A stretch of DNA of 12,820 nucleotides, from contig DPHD01000022.1 of NCBI GenBank assembly GCA_003523085.1, positions 20,152 through 32,971 on the forward strand, in the 5' to 3' direction. The notes under the pieces were generated by a model. It had not been told where the DNA came from, did no database searches, and saw only the letters and a program-made list of their open reading frames with translations. The translations under genes were made by a program, and so were the position numbers. The stretch is from Oceanospirillaceae bacterium (GTDB taxonomy: Bacteria; Pseudomonadota; Gammaproteobacteria; Pseudomonadales; Balneatricaceae). Every line of letters starts with the position of its first letter. The first letter of the stretch is position 1. Below, in pieces: positions 1 through 6,673 of this stretch.

Positions 1-83
1 TTACAATTGCGTCGAGCATTGTACCTATTGATTGCCCGCAGGGCCATATTTTTCCAGCTTTTACATTAAACTTGAGGCCTGAC

Positions 84-113
84 TTGCAGAAACACACCTT
101 CCCTGCCTATACT
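84..113 (+). promoter_or_regulatory. possible sigma70 promoter for the 182-883 gene
   Basis: A TATACT hexamer at 108-113 matches the -10 consensus at five of six positions. A weak -35-like TTGCAG lies at 84-89, 18 bases upstream. Transcription would start near 120 and leave a leader of about 60 bases. The call rests on sequence resemblance only, and nothing else in bases 1-181 is convincing. Confidence 0.35.
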
Positions 114-181
114 AACAGCACCTAAGGTAAACATTGTCGTACTTATTTTCGTCATAATCGGTTTTCTTAGAGGATGTTAAT

Positions 182-883
182 ATGTCCACTGCAGCCCCCA
201 AGGCCAAGGTTATCGACCTATTTAGCGGCCAACAACACAGTGCTAACAGCCGACCATCGGTGGTGCGCCTCGCCCCTGAGCTTGATGGTTTTGAGGTTCT
301 CTACTCCAACGTCCATGGCCACCCAACGGCGGGACAAGAGTTATTCTGCGTCAACATTCTATTTTGGGCCTTGCTCGATGATGGTTCGTTTGCGGGCATG
401 ATCCCATGGTTTGACGAGCTGATTCCTTGCCCAGACCTTAATTGCCCCAACCGAGGTTTCTTTCAAGGTTATTTTGACCCAGGTCTTGATCAAATCCTAC
501 CTCAGGTGCCCGAACATAAGTGTGTTGAACTGATCACTGCAGCCGATTATTTTGACTTCGAAACCGACGACAACATTTTTGTGGTGCAAGAGTTACCCGA
601 CACGTGTGGTAGCCATGCCGTCTTTACCAGCGACAACTTCGATAGCTTCACTATGGTTGAGGTGTTTAGCTGGCGCTTGTTTAGTGACGGTAGTATTAAG
701 GCGCTGATGATTAACCAGGATAAGGTTCAACGCTGGCCCGTATTAATCGGTGATGACTGTTTACAAGCCTGTAGTGACGCGCCCGATTTTGTCAATTTCT
801 TTCAATACCGAGTGGCCATTAATATCAAACAGCATGATCCGCAAACCTTGGCGGTGCTCGATCAATTGAGGTCAGACCTCTAA
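182..883 (+). CDS. conserved-looking hypothetical protein with internal duplication
   Basis: This encodes 233 residues that I do not recognise. The ATG at 182 is preceded by a good ribosome site, AGAGGA at 169-174, seven bases away. No signal peptide or membrane span is apparent, so it is probably cytoplasmic and acidic. Two segments resemble each other: residues 62-74 (W-x-L-L-x-D-G-S-F-x-G-M-I) and residues 164-177 (W-x-L-F-x-D-G-S-I-x-x-L-M-I), which suggests a tandem duplication of a beta-rich domain. Cysteines cluster at 83, 88, 114 and 142 and at 193 and 197, but no standard metal motif is formed. It is convergent with the tusA-like gene, with only two bases between the two stop codons and no terminator. 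Nothing links it functionally to the oxidase locus. Its reality as a gene is well supported; its function is unknown. Confidence 0.85.
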   Translation: MSTAAPKAKVIDLFSGQQHSANSRPSVVRLAPELDGFEVLYSNVHGHPTAGQELFCVNILFWALLDDGSFAGMIPWFDELIPCPDLNCPNRGFFQGYFDPGLDQILPQVPEHKCVELITAADYFDFETDDNIFVVQELPDTCGSHAVFTSDNFDSFTMVEVFSWRLFSDGSIKALMINQDKVQRWPVLIGDDCLQACSDAPDFVNFFQYRVAINIKQHDPQTLAVLDQLRSDL

Positions 884-885
884 AT

Positions 886-1137
886 TTAGCTGCCTTTACG
901 GATCAGGTACTGATACTGAGCGTTGCTTTCACTTTGTTCCACCAGTTCGTGCCCCAAGAACAAGCAAAACTTGGGAATGTCTCGGGTAGTGGATGGATCC
1001 GTAGCCAGCACTTGCACCAAATCACCGGCTTTGATGTCTCGAAAGGTGCTGTGTAGCATCATCACCGGCTCTGGGCAAAATAAACCCGTGGTATCTAATA
1101 CTTTATCGATGTCTGGTGGTGTTTGCATGGGCGTCAT
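886..1137 (-). CDS. tusA: TusA-family sulfurtransferase (sulfur carrier)
   Basis: This 83-residue protein belongs to the TusA/SirA-like family of small cytoplasmic sulfur carriers. The family motif C-P-x-P is at residues 21-24, with Cys21 as the persulfide-carrying residue. The motif is followed by the helix that begins V-M-M-L-H and by the typical A-T-D-P-S-T-x-x-D-I strand-helix around residues 45-54, and the length matches the family. In E. coli, TusA takes sulfur from IscS and passes it on for tRNA 2-thiouridine, while paralogues serve sulfur oxidation or molybdenum cofactor pathways. The ATG overlaps the stop of the upstream hydrolase by four bases (ATGA, 1134-1137), so translation is probably coupled. 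A second methionine at residue 4 is an alternative start. The family is secure; which TusA pathway it serves is not known. Confidence 0.9.
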   Translation of the reverse strand: MTPMQTPPDIDKVLDTTGLFCPEPVMMLHSTFRDIKAGDLVQVLATDPSTTRDIPKFCLFLGHELVEQSESNAQYQYLIRKGS

Positions 1138-1805
1138 ATCTCGTCCGCGGGGACTTCAGTAGGGTTACATTTTAGCCTGTTCTGGCACCATTGCTCAATC
1201 CAAACCGCAGACTGTTCGATGGCTTGCGGCATACTATAAGGTGACGCTTTATAGGGTTTGAAGCTGTGGTCCATGTGAGCCAACCAATGCAACCTAATAT
1301 GAGCGGGTAATGCATAACCCAACACCTCGTCATAACTGCCTAGGGCATCACGGGTGCCTTGCACAATAAGCCCGGGCTTAACACTCGTTAAAAGGTGCTC
1401 AACACGTAACCGGTCGGGCTTTTTTTGTGGGTGAAAAGGGTAACCCAAAGCCAACCAAGCCAACGCATCGGTGCGTTCGACCACCAAGCTTGCGACGCGA
1501 CTGCCGAGGGATTTACCACCGATAATGTATGGACCCTGCAATTTCAACCCTTGCAACAGGTGTAAATACTCCAGTTCTAACCGAGCCACGGGCGGCGGTG
1601 GCCTTTTAATACCCGTTTTCTGAATCTGTTGCATATAAGCAAATTCGAACAAATACACACTAAAGTTTTGCGCCACTAAGGCCGCCGCCATAGCTTGCAT
1701 AAAGTCATGCGCCATACCAATGCCAGACCCATGGGCGAGTACCACACTCACCGGGCCATGGCCGTGTTTTTGTACATGGCCATGGGGTGTTTCAATAAGT
1801 TGCAT
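1134..1805 (-). CDS. alpha/beta hydrolase of the KANL3/Tex30-like family
   Basis: This 223-residue cytoplasmic protein has the alpha/beta-hydrolase layout. An oxyanion-type H-G-S-G loop lies at residues 25-28. The nucleophile elbow is G-G-K-S-L-G at 96-101, with Ser99. The acid is likely Asp153 in G-T-R-D-A-L-G, and the catalytic base is likely His180 in D-H-S-F. The G-G-K-S-L-G elbow and the G-T-R-D motif are characteristic of the bacterial proteins related to KANL3/Tex30, whose substrates are mostly undefined. It overlaps the tusA-like gene by four bases and forms a two-gene operon with it, transcribed away from ccoN. The ATG at 1805 has a ribosome site AAGGG (1814-1818) that partly overlaps the FNR box at 1817-1830, so FNR binding could block its expression. 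The fold is confident; the substrate is unknown. Confidence 0.88.
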   Translation of the reverse strand: MQLIETPHGHVQKHGHGPVSVVLAHGSGIGMAHDFMQAMAAALVAQNFSVYLFEFAYMQQIQKTGIKRPPPPVARLELEYLHLLQGLKLQGPYIIGGKSLGSRVASLVVERTDALAWLALGYPFHPQKKPDRLRVEHLLTSVKPGLIVQGTRDALGSYDEVLGYALPAHIRLHWLAHMDHSFKPYKASPYSMPQAIEQSAVWIEQWCQNRLKCNPTEVPADEI

Positions 1806-1816
1806 AAAATCTGCCC

Positions 1817-1830
1817 TTGATTTGGATCAA
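1817..1830 (+). promoter_or_regulatory. FNR/Anr binding site upstream of ccoN
   Basis: The sequence TTGAT-TTGG-ATCAA is an exact match to the FNR consensus TTGAT-N4-ATCAA. FNR/Anr is the oxygen-labile iron-sulfur regulator that activates cbb3 oxidase genes in many proteobacteria. The centre, 1823.5, lies 41.5 bases before the start point predicted from the -10 box at 1852-1857, which is the spacing of a class II activated promoter. The same site overlaps the ribosome site and probable promoter of the divergent hydrolase. It is the only full match I found in the window. Confidence 0.85.
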
Positions 1831-1836
1831 TGTATA
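1831..1836 (-). promoter_or_regulatory. possible -10 box for the hydrolase-tusA unit
   Basis: On the minus strand this hexamer reads TATACA, four of six to the -10 consensus. It would place a start point near 1824, inside the FNR box. No good -35 is found at 17 bases; a TTGATC lies 21 bases upstream, which is too far. The call is tentative, but it would make FNR a repressor of this unit. Confidence 0.25.
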
Positions 1837-1851
1837 AAGTCGGTAGACTGC

Positions 1852-1857
1852 TATGAT
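1852..1857 (+). promoter_or_regulatory. -10 box of the FNR-dependent ccoN promoter
   Basis: TATGAT matches the -10 consensus at five of six positions. The bases where a -35 would lie (about 1829-1834) do not resemble TTGACA, as expected for an activator-dependent promoter. The start point would be near 1864-1865 and would give ccoN an untranslated leader of about 146 bases. A second weak possibility inside the leader is GATAAT at 1956-1961 with TTGTAT at 1933-1938, spacing 17. Confidence 0.65.
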
Positions 1858-2010
1858 GATCAATATACCAGCGCGAATAGCGAACATGGACCTATGGCCA
1901 TGATTTTACCGGAAATCTTCGCTATGCAGCAATTGTATACGCCGCCTAATTGCGGGATAATACGGCCTCCCGAATTGGGGACTAATTTTAGCACTTAATG
2001 AGAAATTACT

Positions 2011-3432
2011 ATGAGTGAAACCTCTCCCGACACTTATAATTATAAGGTCGTGCGTCAGTTTGCCATTATGACTGTTTTTTGGGGCATTTTTGGCATGTCG
2101 ATAGGGGTGATAATTGCCTCGCAGCTGGTCTGGCCAGCACTAAACTTTGATACCGCGTGGTTTAGCTTCGGCCGTTTGCGCCCATTGCACACCAATGCAG
2201 TTATCTTCGCTTTTGGCGGCAGCGCTCTGTTTTCAACTTCTTATTACGTTGTTCAGCGCACTTGCCAAGTGCGGTTGTTTTGTGAACCTTTGGTTAAGTT
2301 CACTTTTTGGGGTTGGCAAGCCGTCATTGTAGCGGGTGTAATCACCCTCCCCATGGGCTTAACCTCGACTAAAGAATACGCCGAATTCGAGTGGCCCATC
2401 GACATTTTATTAGGTCTGGTATGGATCTCTTACGCCATTGTATTCCTTGGCACCGTTGCCAAACGTAAAACCTCGCACATCTATGTTGGCAACTGGTTCT
2501 TCATGGCCTTTATCATTACTGTTGCCGTGTTGCACATTGTCAACAGCGCTGTTATACCTGTGACCTTATTCAAATCATACTCTGTGTATGCTGGCACCGT
2601 AGATGCGATGGTGCAGTGGTGGTATGGACACAATGCCGTGGGCTTTTTCTTAACCGCTGGTTTCTTGGGCATGATGTACTACTTTGTACCTAAGCAAGCA
2701 GAACGTCCTATTTACTCCTATCGTTTGTCGGTTGTACACTTTTGGGCCTTGATCGCTACCTACATGTGGGCTGGTGGACATCACTTACATTATTCATCCC
2801 TCCCAGATTGGACCCAGTCTGTAGCCATGGTGATGTCATTAATCCTACTGGCGCCTTCTTGGGGTGGTATGATAAACGGCATGATGACCTTATCTGGCGC
2901 TTGGCATAAGCTACGCACCGATCCGATTTTGCGTTTCTTAGTGGTGTCCTTGTCGTTCTACGGCATGGCCACCTTCGAAGGCCCGATGATGGCTATCAAA
3001 ACGGTTAATGCCCTTTCCCACAATACCGACTGGACCATTGGCCACGTACACTCCGGTGCCTTAGGTTGGGTGGCGATGATCTCTATTGGCGCCCTTTACC
3101 ACATGATCCCTAAGCTCTATGGCAAGGCCTCGATGTACAGCATTAAGCTCATTAACACCCACTTCTGGTTAGCTACCATTGGTACCGTGTTATATGTTGC
3201 AGCCATGTGGGTTAACGGTATTTTGCAAGGGCTAATGTGGCGCGCAGTCAACCAAGACGGCACCCTAACTTACAGCTTTGTTGAAGCCCTAGAAGCGAGC
3301 CACATGGGTTATCTGGTACGTGTTATTGGCGGCTCGTTCTTCCTCACGGGCATGTTCATTATGGCCTACAACGTTTGGCAAACAGTGCGTAGCGACAGCC
3401 GCGCCCCTGTTTTGACCACGCCTACTGCATAA
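2011..3432 (+). CDS. ccoN: cbb3-type cytochrome c oxidase subunit I (CcoN)
   Basis: CcoN is the catalytic, proton-pumping membrane subunit of the cbb3 oxidase, which reduces oxygen to water with high affinity. At 473 residues it has normal length and about twelve membrane helices. The metal ligands are all visible: His60 and His347 for low-spin heme b, His345 for heme b3, and His207, His257 and His258 for CuB. Tyr251 is in the position of the tyrosine cross-linked to the CuB histidine, and Glu323 is present. From family knowledge these numbers coincide with the P. stutzeri enzyme. The ATG at 2011 follows a weak GAGAA ribosome site. It is the first gene of ccoNOQP and is expected to be activated by FNR/Anr under low oxygen. 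No missing residues or truncation are seen. Confidence 0.98.
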   Translation: MSETSPDTYNYKVVRQFAIMTVFWGIFGMSIGVIIASQLVWPALNFDTAWFSFGRLRPLHTNAVIFAFGGSALFSTSYYVVQRTCQVRLFCEPLVKFTFWGWQAVIVAGVITLPMGLTSTKEYAEFEWPIDILLGLVWISYAIVFLGTVAKRKTSHIYVGNWFFMAFIITVAVLHIVNSAVIPVTLFKSYSVYAGTVDAMVQWWYGHNAVGFFLTAGFLGMMYYFVPKQAERPIYSYRLSVVHFWALIATYMWAGGHHLHYSSLPDWTQSVAMVMSLILLAPSWGGMINGMMTLSGAWHKLRTDPILRFLVVSLSFYGMATFEGPMMAIKTVNALSHNTDWTIGHVHSGALGWVAMISIGALYHMIPKLYGKASMYSIKLINTHFWLATIGTVLYVAAMWVNGILQGLMWRAVNQDGTLTYSFVEALEASHMGYLVRVIGGSFFLTGMFIMAYNVWQTVRSDSRAPVLTTPTA

Positions 3433-3444
3433 GGAACTGCCAAT

Positions 3445-4056
3445 ATGTTAAAACACGATACTATCGAAAAGAATTTAGGCCTCATGGTCATCTTAGTCAT
3501 CATCGTTATCAGTGGCGGTGGTTTGGCTGAAATTGTGCCACTATTCTTCCAAAAACAAACCACCGTACCGGTGGAAGGCCTTAAGCCTCTAACGGCATTG
3601 CAACTTGAAGGCCGCGACATTTATATTCGTGAAGGCTGTCACGTTTGCCATACCCAACAAATTCGCCCATTCCGCGCCGAAACCGAGCGTTATGGTCATT
3701 ATTCAGTGGCGGGTGAATTTGTTTACGACCACCCGTTCCTTTGGGGCTCTAAGCGTACGGGTCCAGACCTTGCTCGAGTAGGCGGTCGCTATTCTGATGA
3801 CTGGCACCGTGCTCACTTATACAACCCACGAGATGTAGTGCCTGAGTCCATCATGCCTTCCTATCCATGGTTGTTTAGCGATAAGGTTGACGGCGAAGTT
3901 ACACCCAAGAAAATGCTCGCTTTACGCAGTGTAGGCGTACCCTTCACAGACGAAGCCATTGCATCTTCTACTGCAGACGTTGACGGCAAGCCGGAAATTC
4001 AAGCCTTGATTGCGTACCTACAGCAATTGGGCACTGTACTGTCAAACAGGCGCTAA
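3445..4056 (+). CDS. ccoO: cbb3-type cytochrome c oxidase subunit II, monoheme (CcoO)
   Basis: CcoO is the membrane-anchored monoheme cytochrome c that passes electrons from CcoP to the heme b centre of CcoN. This 203-residue protein has one N-terminal membrane anchor (residues 11-35) and a periplasmic domain. The heme-c motif C-H-V-C-H is at 65-69, followed by the family-typical T-Q-Q-I-R-P-F. Met137 in the E-S-I-M-P-S-Y segment is the probable axial ligand. The tract G-S-K-R-T-G-P-D-L-A-R-V-G-G-R-Y at 101-116 is diagnostic of the FixO family. The ATG at 3445 lies 12 bases after ccoN and is preceded by AAGGA at 3431-3435, which overlaps the ccoN stop. Its TAA overlaps the ccoQ start by one base. 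Identification is secure. Confidence 0.98.
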   Translation: MLKHDTIEKNLGLMVILVIIVISGGGLAEIVPLFFQKQTTVPVEGLKPLTALQLEGRDIYIREGCHVCHTQQIRPFRAETERYGHYSVAGEFVYDHPFLWGSKRTGPDLARVGGRYSDDWHRAHLYNPRDVVPESIMPSYPWLFSDKVDGEVTPKKMLALRSVGVPFTDEAIASSTADVDGKPEIQALIAYLQQLGTVLSNRR

Positions 4057-4235
4057 TGATGACTTACGAAACCTACGGACCTTACATTGTAGTGTTGATG
4101 TTATTGACCTTTATTGGCCTGTTCATCTGGGTGCTTAGCCCGAAACGAACCGAGGGCTTTAACGAAGCCGCCAATTTACCCTTCGCCGACGAAAATAACG
4201 GATTAAACCCCGACGGAGACATCAAACATGACTGA
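4056..4235 (+). CDS. ccoQ: cbb3-type oxidase small subunit CcoQ/FixQ
   Basis: This is a 59-residue protein. A methionine pair and a short soluble start are followed by one membrane helix (about residues 9-27, rich in I, V, L and F), then V-L-S-P-K-R, and then an acidic tail. That layout is typical of CcoQ/FixQ, the small non-catalytic subunit that stabilises the oxidase and helps CcoP associate. The first ATG shares its A with the ccoO stop (TAATG); the second ATG, at 4059, is an equally good start eight bases after an AGG. The stop lies at 4233-4235, eight bases inside ccoP, so ccoO, ccoQ and ccoP are probably translationally coupled. Position between ccoO and ccoP supports the call. Confidence 0.93.
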   Translation: MMTYETYGPYIVVLMLLTFIGLFIWVLSPKRTEGFNEAANLPFADENNGLNPDGDIKHD

Positions 4236-5112
4236 TTTTTGGAGCATTTGGATCAGCGTCATTACCATCGCGGTAATAGTCGGCTGTTTTTTATTGGTGA
4301 CACGCACGCGTAAAAGCGAAATACACAAAGAAACCACCACCGAAGTACTCGCACACTCTTTTGATGGGGTAGAAGAACTCGATAACCCACTGCCTCGTTG
4401 GTGGTTTAACATGTTCATGATTACCATCGTATTTGGTATTGTGTATTTGTTTTTGTACCCTGGCCTTGGCAACTATAAAGGTTACTTAAACTGGACCAGC
4501 ACCAATCAGTGGGAAGAAGAGATGGCTCACGCTGAGAAGCATTATCAGCCTGTATTTTCTCGGTTTGCGCAATTGTCGGTAGAGCAGATTTCTAATGACC
4601 AAAAGGCGCTTCAAATTGGCCAGCGTATGTTCGCCAACAACTGCGCCTTATGTCATGGCCAAGGTGGTGTAGGCGCATTTGGCTTCCCTAACCTCAGCGA
4701 CAACGATTGGTTGTATGGCGGCGATGGTGCAACTATTGAAACCACCATTACCAATGGCCGTAACGGTGCTATGCCACCTTGGGGTGCAGTGTTAGGTGAA
4801 GAAGGCATTCGCAATGTCACAAGCTACGTTCTTAGCCTAAGTGGCCAAGAGGCTAACGCTAAACTTGTAGCACAAGGTAAAGTTACCTTCCAGTCTACCT
4901 GTGTGGCCTGCCATGGTGCCGATGCAAAAGGCATTGCAGCACTCGGTGCACCTAACCTGACCGATAACGTTTGGCTCTATGGTGGCAGCTTCGAAAAAGT
5001 ATCACACACCATTCGCCAAGGCCGTGCAGGCGTAATGCCGGCTCACAAAAACTTGTTAAATCAGGACAAAATTCACCTGATCGCAGGCTACGTTTACGGT
5101 TTGTCGCGCTAA
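4228..5112 (+). CDS. ccoP: cbb3-type cytochrome c oxidase subunit III, diheme (CcoP)
   Basis: CcoP is the diheme cytochrome c subunit that accepts electrons from soluble or membrane cytochromes c and hands them to CcoO. The 294-residue protein has two N-terminal membrane helices (about residues 4-25 and 59-77), as in the Pseudomonas form, and a periplasmic region. Its two cytochrome c domains carry heme motifs C-A-L-C-H at 139-143 and C-V-A-C-H at 225-229. Probable axial methionines are Met182 (A-M-P-P-W-G) and Met270 (V-M-P-A-H). The P-N-L-x-D-N-x-W-L-Y-G-G motif occurs once per heme domain (about 154-165 and 242-253). The ATG at 4228 is nine bases after GGAG at 4215-4218 and overlaps ccoQ by eight bases. 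It is the last structural gene before a terminator. Confidence 0.98.
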   Translation: MTDFWSIWISVITIAVIVGCFLLVTRTRKSEIHKETTTEVLAHSFDGVEELDNPLPRWWFNMFMITIVFGIVYLFLYPGLGNYKGYLNWTSTNQWEEEMAHAEKHYQPVFSRFAQLSVEQISNDQKALQIGQRMFANNCALCHGQGGVGAFGFPNLSDNDWLYGGDGATIETTITNGRNGAMPPWGAVLGEEGIRNVTSYVLSLSGQEANAKLVAQGKVTFQSTCVACHGADAKGIAALGAPNLTDNVWLYGGSFEKVSHTIRQGRAGVMPAHKNLLNQDKIHLIAGYVYGLSR

Positions 5113-5113
5113 C

Positions 5114-5137
5114 TATAGGCAGCTTAACCTGCCTATA
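5114..5137 (+). other. hairpin just after ccoP
   Basis: TATAGGCAG (5114-5122) and CTGCCTATA (5129-5137) form a perfect nine-base stem with a six-base loop, one base after the ccoP stop codon. No T-run follows, so it is not a terminator by itself. It may protect the 3' end of the ccoNOQP message. The role is inferred. Confidence 0.55.
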
Positions 5138-5162
5138 TAAACATTCCGCATACAAAAATAAC

Positions 5163-5207
5163 AAAAGCGGAGTCGGGTAAGTGATTGCTCGACTCCGCTT
5201 TTTTATT
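5163..5207 (+). terminator. intrinsic terminator between ccoP and ccoG
   Basis: AAAAGCGGAGTCG (5163-5175) pairs perfectly with CGACTCCGCTTTT (5190-5202). Two further pairs inside (one G-T, one G-C) give about fifteen pairs around a ten-base loop. A run of six T at 5199-5204 follows on the plus strand. This is a textbook intrinsic terminator. Only about 20 bases then remain before the ccoG start, so ccoG transcription must either read through it or start upstream of it. Confidence 0.9.
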
Positions 5208-5227
5208 AACCAGAGATTAGTGAAACA

Positions 5228-6661
5228 GTGAAACAAATACCCATCAAGCAGGTAGATGGCGACAAACAATATGTCAATCTCTATGCTAAACGCGAACACA
5301 TACAGGTAAGAGCTTATAAGGGGTTCTACCGTAGCTTGCGTGTGCTTGCGGCTTGGCCCCTGCTGTTAGCGTACTTCCTGACGCCATTTATCACTTGGGG
5401 TGATCGCCAGGCCATTTGGTTCGACCTACCCCAGCGTCAATTCCATATATTCGGCCTTACCTTTTGGCCGCAAGATTTCGCCCTACTGAGTGGCGTGCTC
5501 ATTTTGGCAGCCTTTTTATTGTTTTTCATCACTGTTTTTGCAGGCCGAGTATGGTGTGGTTATAGCTGCCCACAAACTGTCTTTACCTACGTATTCATGC
5601 GTGCAGAACGGCTTGCCGAAGGTAACCGGAATGCCCGCATCAAGCTAGACGCACAGCCCATGAGCTTCACTAAATTACGCAAAAAAGCCTTGAAACATGT
5701 GTTATGGCTCGCCATATCTGCTGCTACTGCCCTAGCCTTTGTGGGTTACTTCACACCGATACGTGAGTTGGTATCACTCATCGTAAGTTTTGATTTAGGC
5801 ATGTGGGAAACATGGTGGCTAGGTTTCTTTTTGGTAGCCACCTACGTTAATGCGGGCTGGATGCGCGAGCAAGTGTGTATATACATGTGCCCTTATGCGC
5901 GCTTTCAAGGCGTAATGTTCGACTCCAATACCTTGATTGTTACTTATGACCAAGCCCGTGGCGAACCTCGAGGCAAAGGCGCGCGCAAGGCCCAAGTTGG
6001 CGTCCCAACCACCGCTGAAAAGACAGCAGAACCCTTGGGTGATTGTGTGGATTGCGGGGTTTGTGTCACTGTGTGCCCCGTCGGCATCGACATTAGAGAC
6101 GGCTTGCAATACGAGTGCATCTCTTGCGCCGCCTGTGTGGATGCATGTAACGACGTAATGCTGCGTTTAGACAAACCCAAGGGCCTCATTCGCTATGCCA
6201 CAGAAAATGTAATTAACGGAGCCACTCATCGCTTGATCAGCTCCCGCTTCATCGGTTACGCCGTGGCAGTGATGGTGATTGCCGGATTATTAGTTGCTCA
6301 ACTCGTCAACCGCGAGCCGTTAGAAGTGAGTTTAACCCGTGACCGACAAGCTCTTTATAACGATATGGGTGGCGGTGTTATCGAAAATACCTATTACCTT
6401 AAAATATCCAACAAGGGTCAAGAGCCTGTCGCGGCAAGCATAAGTATCTCCGGCGTAAGGAACTACAGCTATTTAAGTTTGAACAAGATGAGCCTAGCCC
6501 CCAATGAAACCAATGAAGCCGTGGTACGGATACAAATGCACGTAGATAACCTAGACACCCCTAACACGGCGGTCATTTTTTCGGTAAAATCGAGTGCCTA
6601 TGACGACTTTGAAATGACTCAAGAATCGCGCTTTATCGCGCCAGCAGATCAATTGTTTTAA
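5228..6661 (+). CDS. ccoG: cbb3 oxidase accessory protein CcoG (FixG/RdxA), polyferredoxin-type
   Basis: CcoG is a membrane iron-sulfur protein needed for cbb3 oxidase assembly; in Rhodobacter it has been linked to reduction of Cu(II). The 477-residue protein has several membrane helices in the first 210 residues. Cysteine pairs lie in the membrane-proximal parts: Cys110 and Cys114 in C-G-Y-S-C-P, and Cys217 and Cys221. Two [4Fe-4S] motifs follow, with cysteines 273, 276, 279, 283 and 297, 300, 303, 307. A further helix spans about 341-360, then a periplasmic immunoglobulin-like tail starts near 365 (FixG C-terminal domain). The start is GTG at 5228 with a modest AGAGA site at 5212-5216. The weak start and the terminator just upstream suggest lower expression than ccoNOQP. 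Identification is secure. Confidence 0.97.
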   Translation: MKQIPIKQVDGDKQYVNLYAKREHIQVRAYKGFYRSLRVLAAWPLLLAYFLTPFITWGDRQAIWFDLPQRQFHIFGLTFWPQDFALLSGVLILAAFLLFFITVFAGRVWCGYSCPQTVFTYVFMRAERLAEGNRNARIKLDAQPMSFTKLRKKALKHVLWLAISAATALAFVGYFTPIRELVSLIVSFDLGMWETWWLGFFLVATYVNAGWMREQVCIYMCPYARFQGVMFDSNTLIVTYDQARGEPRGKGARKAQVGVPTTAEKTAEPLGDCVDCGVCVTVCPVGIDIRDGLQYECISCAACVDACNDVMLRLDKPKGLIRYATENVINGATHRLISSRFIGYAVAVMVIAGLLVAQLVNREPLEVSLTRDRQALYNDMGGGVIENTYYLKISNKGQEPVAASISISGVRNYSYLSLNKMSLAPNETNEAVVRIQMHVDNLDTPNTAVIFSVKSSAYDDFEMTQESRFIAPADQLF

Positions 6662-6673
6662 CTGAGATTAACC

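Noticed and set aside
1..125. Two frames are open from the left edge, one to a stop at 67-69 and one to a stop at 123-125, and could be the tail of an upstream plus-strand gene.
   Set aside because: The stretches are too short to tell from chance and show no recognisable protein motif.
66..155. A 29-codon minus-strand frame starting with ATG.
   Set aside because: There is no ribosome site or family resemblance, and it overlaps the likely promoter of the 182-883 gene.
5114..5137. The hairpin after ccoP considered as a terminator.
   Set aside because: No T-run follows it; the true terminator is the next hairpin at 5163-5207.
4952..5299. A 115-codon minus-strand open frame across the ccoP end and ccoG start.
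   Set aside because: It is antisense to two secure genes and spans the terminator; the translation has no family features.
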